From assembly GCA_900541665.1 (NCBI GenBank), contig UQKV01000044.1, positions 1-17,941 on the forward strand: DNA of 17,941 nucleotides, given 5' to 3'. The first letter of the stretch is position 1. The number at the start of each line of letters is the position of its first letter. The position numbers and the translations under genes are program-made. This stretch comes from an uncultured Collinsella sp. Its GTDB lineage: Bacteria; Actinomycetota; Coriobacteriia; Coriobacteriales; Coriobacteriaceae. Below the pieces are notes generated by a model. It ran no database searches and was not told where the DNA came from. It was given only the letters and a program-made list of their open reading frames with translations. Shown in pieces: positions 14,408-17,941 of this stretch.

Positions 14408-15358
14408 ATGGTTAACGAGAAGAAGGTCGCTATTGTCGGCTGCGGTTTCGTCGGTTCGTCTTCGGCGTTCGCACTGATGCAGAGCGGTCTGTTCTCCGAG
14501 ATGGTCCTCATCGACGTGGACAAGAACCGCGCCGAGGGTGAGGCCCTGGATATCGCGCACGGCATGACGTTTGCCGAGCCGATGAAGATCTACGCCGGCG
14601 ATTATTCCGATGTCGCGGACGCCGCCATGATCGTCGTCACCGCTGGCGCTGCCCAGAAGCCCGGTGAGACCCGCCTGGACCTGGTCAACAAGAACGTAAA
14701 CATCTTTAAGTCCATTATCCCCGAGATTAAGAAGTCCGGCTTCGATGGCATTCTGCTAATCGTCTCCAACCCGGTTGATGTTCTGACCTATGCTGCCATC
14801 AAGATGTCCGGCCTGCCCGAGGGCCATGTCATCGGCTCCGGCACCGTGCTCGACACTGGCCGTCTGCAGCAGATGCTTGGTGCTCACGTCGAGGTTGACC
14901 CGCGCGATGTCCAGGCCTATGTCATGGGTGAGCACGGCGACTCCGAGTTTGTCGCTTGGTCCAGCGCTCAGGTTGCCGGCGTGCCGCTGAACACCTTCTG
15001 CGAGCTTCACGGTCATCTGGAGCATGAGACCGCCGAGAAGCGCATCGCCGAGGACGTCAAGAACTCCGCCTACACCATCATCGAGAAGAAGCACGCCACC
15101 TACTACGGCGTCGCCATGGCTGTCAAGCGCATCTGCACCGCTGTTATGCGTGACGAGCAGACCGTTCTGCCCGTTTCCTCGCTCATGGTGGGCGAGTATG
15201 GCCTGTCCGATCTGGCCATCTCCATGCCGACCGTCGTCGGCCGCGATGGCGTTGTCTGCCGCGTCCCCGTGCCGCTGAACGATGACGAGCAGCATGAGCT
15301 CACCGCCTCCGCAAAGGCCCTCAAGGACATCATCGACAGCGTCGACTTCTCCTGCTAA
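14408..15358 (+). CDS. ldh: L-lactate dehydrogenase (316 aa)
   Basis: NAD-dependent enzyme that reduces pyruvate to L-lactate and re-oxidises NADH in fermentation. The dinucleotide loop is GCGFVG (11-16) with D36 as the NAD-selecting acid. Q83 in the mobile loop (AAQKPGETR) marks lactate rather than malate specificity, R89 polarises the carbonyl, R152 binds the carboxylate and the D149/H177 pair (LDTGR, GEHGDSE) is catalytic. At the positions that bind the activator fructose 1,6-bisphosphate in Bacillus enzymes (R173 and H188) this protein has Q154 and Q169, so it is probably not activated that way. The ATG at 14408 has GGGAG seven bases ahead; the longer frame from 14330 has no site. Its leader holds two hairpins; a strong terminator follows. 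Confidence 0.96.
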   Translation: MVNEKKVAIVGCGFVGSSSAFALMQSGLFSEMVLIDVDKNRAEGEALDIAHGMTFAEPMKIYAGDYSDVADAAMIVVTAGAAQKPGETRLDLVNKNVNIFKSIIPEIKKSGFDGILLIVSNPVDVLTYAAIKMSGLPEGHVIGSGTVLDTGRLQQMLGAHVEVDPRDVQAYVMGEHGDSEFVAWSSAQVAGVPLNTFCELHGHLEHETAEKRIAEDVKNSAYTIIEKKHATYYGVAMAVKRICTAVMRDEQTVLPVSSLMVGEYGLSDLAISMPTVVGRDGVVCRVPVPLNDDEQHELTASAKALKDIIDSVDFSC

Positions 15359-15393
15359 ATCAAGCTCTTTTGGGCAACAGGCTACAATGAAAG

Positions 15394-15425
15394 GCGTCCG
15401 GGCCACACGGTCCGGGCGCTTTTTT
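15394..15425 (+). terminator. Rho-independent terminator of ldh
   Basis: GCGTCCGGGCC (15394-15404) pairs with GGTCCGGGCGC (15409-15419) with two G-U pairs, loop ACAC, then six T. A -10-like TACAAT (15383-15388) lies just ahead of it, so the hairpin may also fall in the leader of the next gene. Confidence 0.85.
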
Positions 15426-15455
15426 GGTGCGAGGGGGTCAGGTTACTTTGCACCA
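15424..15455 (+). repeat. Palindrome-ended 32-base repeat, family B copy 1
   Basis: TTGGTGC at one end and GCACCA at the other form a short stem around GGGGTCAGGTTACTTT. The same 32 bases recur inverted at 16651-16682 with five mismatches. The copy sits 30 bases before the DUF2974 start and overlaps the last T of the ldh terminator. Confidence 0.65.
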
Positions 15456-15485
15456 CCCCAATGCACCATAGTTGATGGGAGGGCC

Positions 15486-16646
15486 ATGTCGGATTCGCCT
15501 AATTTTTTGACCTATGCCCAGACGGCGTTTGATCCGTTTGAGGAACGGCCGTTCTGCGCGGTGGATAGCCTGGTCTTTGCGTGGTTGTCCTATTTGCGTT
15601 TGCCGGGTGATATGGCGGAGCTGACGAACTGGCAGGGCCTAGACGTACGCGAGCTGCTACGCGCCGAGTGCTACCAAGACATGATTGGCGACCTGTGGGA
15701 TCCGGAGGGGAGCCGTGCCCTGTTGGAGGCTGTGGCAGCAAGCCCTCGCTACCGTGGCGTTCGTGTTTGCGGCTATCGTAGCGTGAGTGATGCCGAGACA
15801 ACGGAGCAGTTTGCGGCCATGACGTTCCGATTTCCGGCGGGGTTTAGCTATCTTGCCTTCCGGGGGACCGACAGCACGATTGTGGGCTGGAAAGAGGACT
15901 TTAACATGGCGTTCCGGTGTCCTGTGCCGGCCCAGGAATCCGCGGCGCGTTATGTAGACGAGGCGGCGGATGCGATTGACGGGCCGCTTTTGTGCGGAGG
16001 TCATTCCAAGGGTGGAAACCTTGCGGTGTACGGTGCGGCGATGTGCCCCGATGTCGCCCGTGAGCGAATCGAACGGGCGTATTCCCATGATGGTCCGGGC
16101 TTCGTCGAGGAGTTTCTGAGCGGCAACGCCTTCGCCGACCTATCCGGTCGAATCGACAAGACGCTACCTCGGTCGTCGATCTTTGGCATGATGTTCGAGA
16201 CACAGGAGGACTATGCCATCGTTGAGAGCACCGAGTTCAGCCTGCTTCAGCATAATCCCTTTAGCTGGGTGGTTGATGGTCGCGACTTCGTGTACTGTGA
16301 GCGCCTGTCCGCCGGTGCTCGATACGTTGATGGCTCCATTCGCGAGATGCTGCTTGCGGTGTCGCCTAGCGAGCGCGAGCGTTTTGTAGATGCGTTGTTC
16401 TCCGTGCTTGAGGCTACGGGTGCTGAGCGGTTTGCGGATATCGCTGGGAATCTGCGCGAGAGCCTGCCCGTGATGCTCCAGGCTGCGCAAGGCTTTGACA
16501 AGGATACGCGACACTTTGTCTCGCAGACTATCGTTGCGATTCTTAAGTGTGCGCTTCTGCCCAAACGTCCCCAGATCGACATGCCCGCTGCCGGCAAGAG
16601 CTTGGCAGAACAGCTCGAGGCTTGGCAGTCCGAGCTCCTGCGCTAA
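15486..16646 (+). CDS. DUF2974 (Mbeg1-like) alpha/beta hydrolase (386 aa)
   Basis: Predicted lipase-like serine hydrolase. The nucleophile elbow is GHSKGG (172-177) with S174, preceded by the family block YLAFRGTDSTIVGWKEDF (122-139). SHDGPGF (200-206) with D202 and LLQHNPFSW with H256 supply candidate acid and base residues for the triad. There is no signal peptide or membrane helix, so it acts inside the cell unless exported otherwise. The natural substrate of the family is not established. The ATG at 15486 has GGGAGGG two to three bases ahead; no better start is seen. The gene is bracketed by inverted copies of a 32-base repeat (15424-15455 and 16651-16682), the second starting five bases after the stop. 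Confidence 0.9.
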   Translation: MSDSPNFLTYAQTAFDPFEERPFCAVDSLVFAWLSYLRLPGDMAELTNWQGLDVRELLRAECYQDMIGDLWDPEGSRALLEAVAASPRYRGVRVCGYRSVSDAETTEQFAAMTFRFPAGFSYLAFRGTDSTIVGWKEDFNMAFRCPVPAQESAARYVDEAADAIDGPLLCGGHSKGGNLAVYGAAMCPDVARERIERAYSHDGPGFVEEFLSGNAFADLSGRIDKTLPRSSIFGMMFETQEDYAIVESTEFSLLQHNPFSWVVDGRDFVYCERLSAGARYVDGSIREMLLAVSPSERERFVDALFSVLEATGAERFADIAGNLRESLPVMLQAAQGFDKDTRHFVSQTIVAILKCALLPKRPQIDMPAAGKSLAEQLEAWQSELLR

Positions 16647-16650
16647 CCAT

Positions 16651-16682
16651 TGGTGCAAAGCAACCTGTCCCCGATGCACCAA
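16651..16682 (-). repeat. Palindrome-ended 32-base repeat, family B copy 2
   Basis: Inverted relative to copy 1. Here the ends form a perfect 9-bp pair ATTGGTGCA/TGCACCAAT (16649-16657 with 16675-16683) around AAGCAACCTGTCCCCGA. No T-run follows, so it is a poor intrinsic terminator although it directly follows the DUF2974 stop. Confidence 0.65.
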
Positions 16683-16713
16683 TCTTCGATGCGCCTGGGG
16701 CGGGATCGACCGC

Positions 16714-16719
16714 TATACT
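16714..16719 (+). promoter_or_regulatory. -10 box for the NA37 gene
   Basis: TATACT, 38 bases before the start codon, in the only gap in front of this gene. No recognisable -35 at the usual distance. Confidence 0.4.
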
Positions 16720-16757
16720 GGTTCGTGCCGAAATCGATCTAGAACGGAATGCCGTAT

Positions 16758-17762
16758 ATGAAAATCAATCACGCGATTCTGCATATCCTGGACTTTGACT
16801 CTGCCGTCAACGTTATGAGCCAGCGCGAGCTCGATATCGAGAGCCGCACCGTGCGTAATTTCGTAACCACGCACCTGCGGCGCGCTCGTACCTCGGCTGA
16901 TAACAAGCGTGCCACGTTTGCCGAGAACTCCGCATTCGGCGGCGAGCTCAAGGGCTATTTCTTTGGTGAGCGTGAGTTCGTGGATCTGTCTCAGCAGATT
17001 GCGGAGTTCATCTCTTCCGAACTTACCAAGGCCGAGAAAGCCGAGTCCACTGACGTGCTTGTGGCGGACTTTGATGACGATGAGGATGCCCGCTGGTTTG
17101 CCGTGATGCTGCTGGGCTCCAAGCAGGCTTTTATGCACGAGGTGGGTCGCGAAGAGGGCGAGGTGCGCAACGACATTGCGCGCCACTACGCCATTCTGCC
17201 GAATCCCTCGCAAAAGGTGCCGAGCTATGCCATCGTGCGTGCAAGCACCATGGAGATCGGCTATGTGGATAAGAAGCGCAAGATTGCCGGCGAGGATCGC
17301 ATGCTCATTCCCGATGGCCTGCTGCAGTGCGACACGGGGGTATCGGGCAAGGAGGTCATCGACACCGTGACGCGTGTGGTCGAGGAAGTCGCCGAGGAGC
17401 ACGGTGCCAACACGGCTGTAGCACTCGCCAAGGTTAAGGCTGCTGTTGCCGAGAAAGTTGAGGATGACGAGGAACTGCCCCCTTGGGATATCGTCGATGA
17501 GGTCTTTGAGGACGAGCCGGTTATCAAGGAGAGCGTGCGCGCGGCACTGACTGAGGAGAAGGTGCCTGAGCGTGTGCCCGTGGAGCGCAAGCAGGTCGAA
17601 CGCGCGGCGGTGCGCAACCACAAGATCCGTACCGACACGGGCATCGAGATCAGCTTCCCGGCCGAGATGGGTTCGAATTCCGAGTACATTGAGTTCGTCA
17701 ATGAGCCCAACGGCCTCATCTCCATCGAGCTCAAGAACATCGGAAGTATTGAGAATCGATAA
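16758..17762 (+). CDS. Nucleoid-associated protein, NA37/YejK family (334 aa)
   Basis: Member of the NA37 family, known from YejK (NdpA) of Escherichia coli, found with the nucleoid and reported to bind topoisomerase IV and gyrase. MKINHAILHILDFDS at the start, the following LDIESRTVRNFVTTHL, the central VRNDIARHYAILPNPSQKVPSYAIV and the C-terminal EISFPAEM with IEFVNEPNGLISIELKNIG match the family's general order. The middle (about 225-260) is acidic. The start at 16758 is preferred to the ATG at 16749 because CGGA lies nine bases ahead and the family begins at this Met; the evidence is modest. A terminator follows 25 bases after the stop. The family call is good, the exact role less so. Confidence 0.88.
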   Translation: MKINHAILHILDFDSAVNVMSQRELDIESRTVRNFVTTHLRRARTSADNKRATFAENSAFGGELKGYFFGEREFVDLSQQIAEFISSELTKAEKAESTDVLVADFDDDEDARWFAVMLLGSKQAFMHEVGREEGEVRNDIARHYAILPNPSQKVPSYAIVRASTMEIGYVDKKRKIAGEDRMLIPDGLLQCDTGVSGKEVIDTVTRVVEEVAEEHGANTAVALAKVKAAVAEKVEDDEELPPWDIVDEVFEDEPVIKESVRAALTEEKVPERVPVERKQVERAAVRNHKIRTDTGIEISFPAEMGSNSEYIEFVNEPNGLISIELKNIGSIENR

Positions 17763-17787
17763 ACTGCTCTTGGACGTTGTAGAAAAC

Positions 17788-17822
17788 AAAGGCCGAAGCC
17801 TTTTGGGACTTCGGCCTTTTTT
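17788..17822 (+). terminator. Rho-independent terminator of the NA37 gene
   Basis: AAAGGCCGAAG (17788-17798) pairs perfectly with CTTCGGCCTTT (17809-17819), ten-base loop, and the T-run covers 17817-17822. Confidence 0.9.
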
Positions 17823-17863
17823 GTTTTCGGCTTGGTTGCTGACATTGCGCCGCAGGTTGAGCT

Positions 17864-17903
17864 CACGTCAGCGAAAATGCCCCTAGGCGAGCAAAGTGAC
17901 GTG
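17864..17903. repeat. Palindromic segment CACGTCA...TGACGTG
   Basis: Perfect 7-bp inverted repeat (17864-17870 with 17897-17903) around a 26-base loop. It abuts and partly overlaps repeat family A copy 2. No gene is seen between the terminator and the window end. Confidence 0.45.
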
Positions 17904-17940
17904 AAAGAGGAGGGAAGCGTACTTCGGTACGCGACCGACG
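17897..17940 (-). repeat. Repeat family A copy 2 (runs to the window edge)
   Basis: Inverted copy of 8208-8251 with about 40 of 44 bases identical. The core on the plus strand is GCGTAC-TTCG-GTACGC (17917-17932), a stem closed by C-G around a UUCG tetraloop if transcribed. The element probably continues past the window. Confidence 0.65.
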
Positions 17941-17941
17941 A

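Noticed and set aside
16713..17789. 358-residue open frame on the minus strand
   Set aside because: Antisense shadow of the NA37 gene; it also runs across that gene's promoter and terminator.

Overview
The window looks like a chromosomal segment of a Coriobacteriia actinobacterium, most like Collinsella. The basis is GC-rich codon use, Shine-Dalgarno-led genes, the style of the proteins (a large two-domain NadE, EttA, an NA37 nucleoid protein, an L-lactate dehydrogenase) and abundant small intergenic repeats. The taxonomy is an inference from sequence character; no rRNA is present.

Layout. 1-576: the 3' part of an IS200-type insertion sequence (tnpA cut by the window edge, then a structured non-coding right end). 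747-3237, plus strand: a Cof-type HAD phosphatase, a beta-phosphoglucomutase-like HAD phosphatase and a PfkB sugar kinase resembling fructoselysine 6-kinase, which look like small phosphosugar metabolism genes. 3282-3511: a 230-bp MITE-like element with 30-bp terminal inverted repeats in the gap between convergent genes. 3517-5111, minus strand: tcdA followed by tatD, a two-gene operon. 5227-6266, plus strand: an SdpR-like ArsR repressor overlapping an SdpI-like membrane protein, with an inverted-repeat operator over the promoter and no toxin gene nearby. 6450-8129: ettA. 8130-8368: a convergent gap with hairpins and a 96-bp imperfect palindrome. 8369-9658, minus: an unrecognised protein with a LOTUS/OST-HTH-like N-terminus, a basic patch, a long acidic/proline-rich linker and a compact C-terminal domain. 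9797-10741, minus: a membrane protein with a Ser/Thr-rich tail. 10945-17762, plus: nadE, a PLP aminotransferase, ldh, a DUF2974 (Mbeg1-like) alpha/beta hydrolase and an NA37 nucleoid-associated protein, each separated by hairpins.

Most of the window is housekeeping: tRNA modification (tcdA), translation control (ettA), NAD synthesis (nadE) and NADH re-oxidation in fermentation (ldh). nadE and ldh both bear on NAD supply and turnover but are separate transcription units. The accessory features are the IS200 remnant, the MITE-like element, the SdpRI pair and two families of palindromic repeats (8208-8251 with 17897-17940; 15424-15455 with 16651-16682).

The points most worth following are the LOTUS-like multidomain protein, the orphan SdpR/SdpI pair with a readable operator, the 30-bp inverted-repeat element, the DUF2974 gene bracketed by inverted repeats, and the repeated placement of terminator-like hairpins so close to the next start codon that they probably lie inside its 5' leader.
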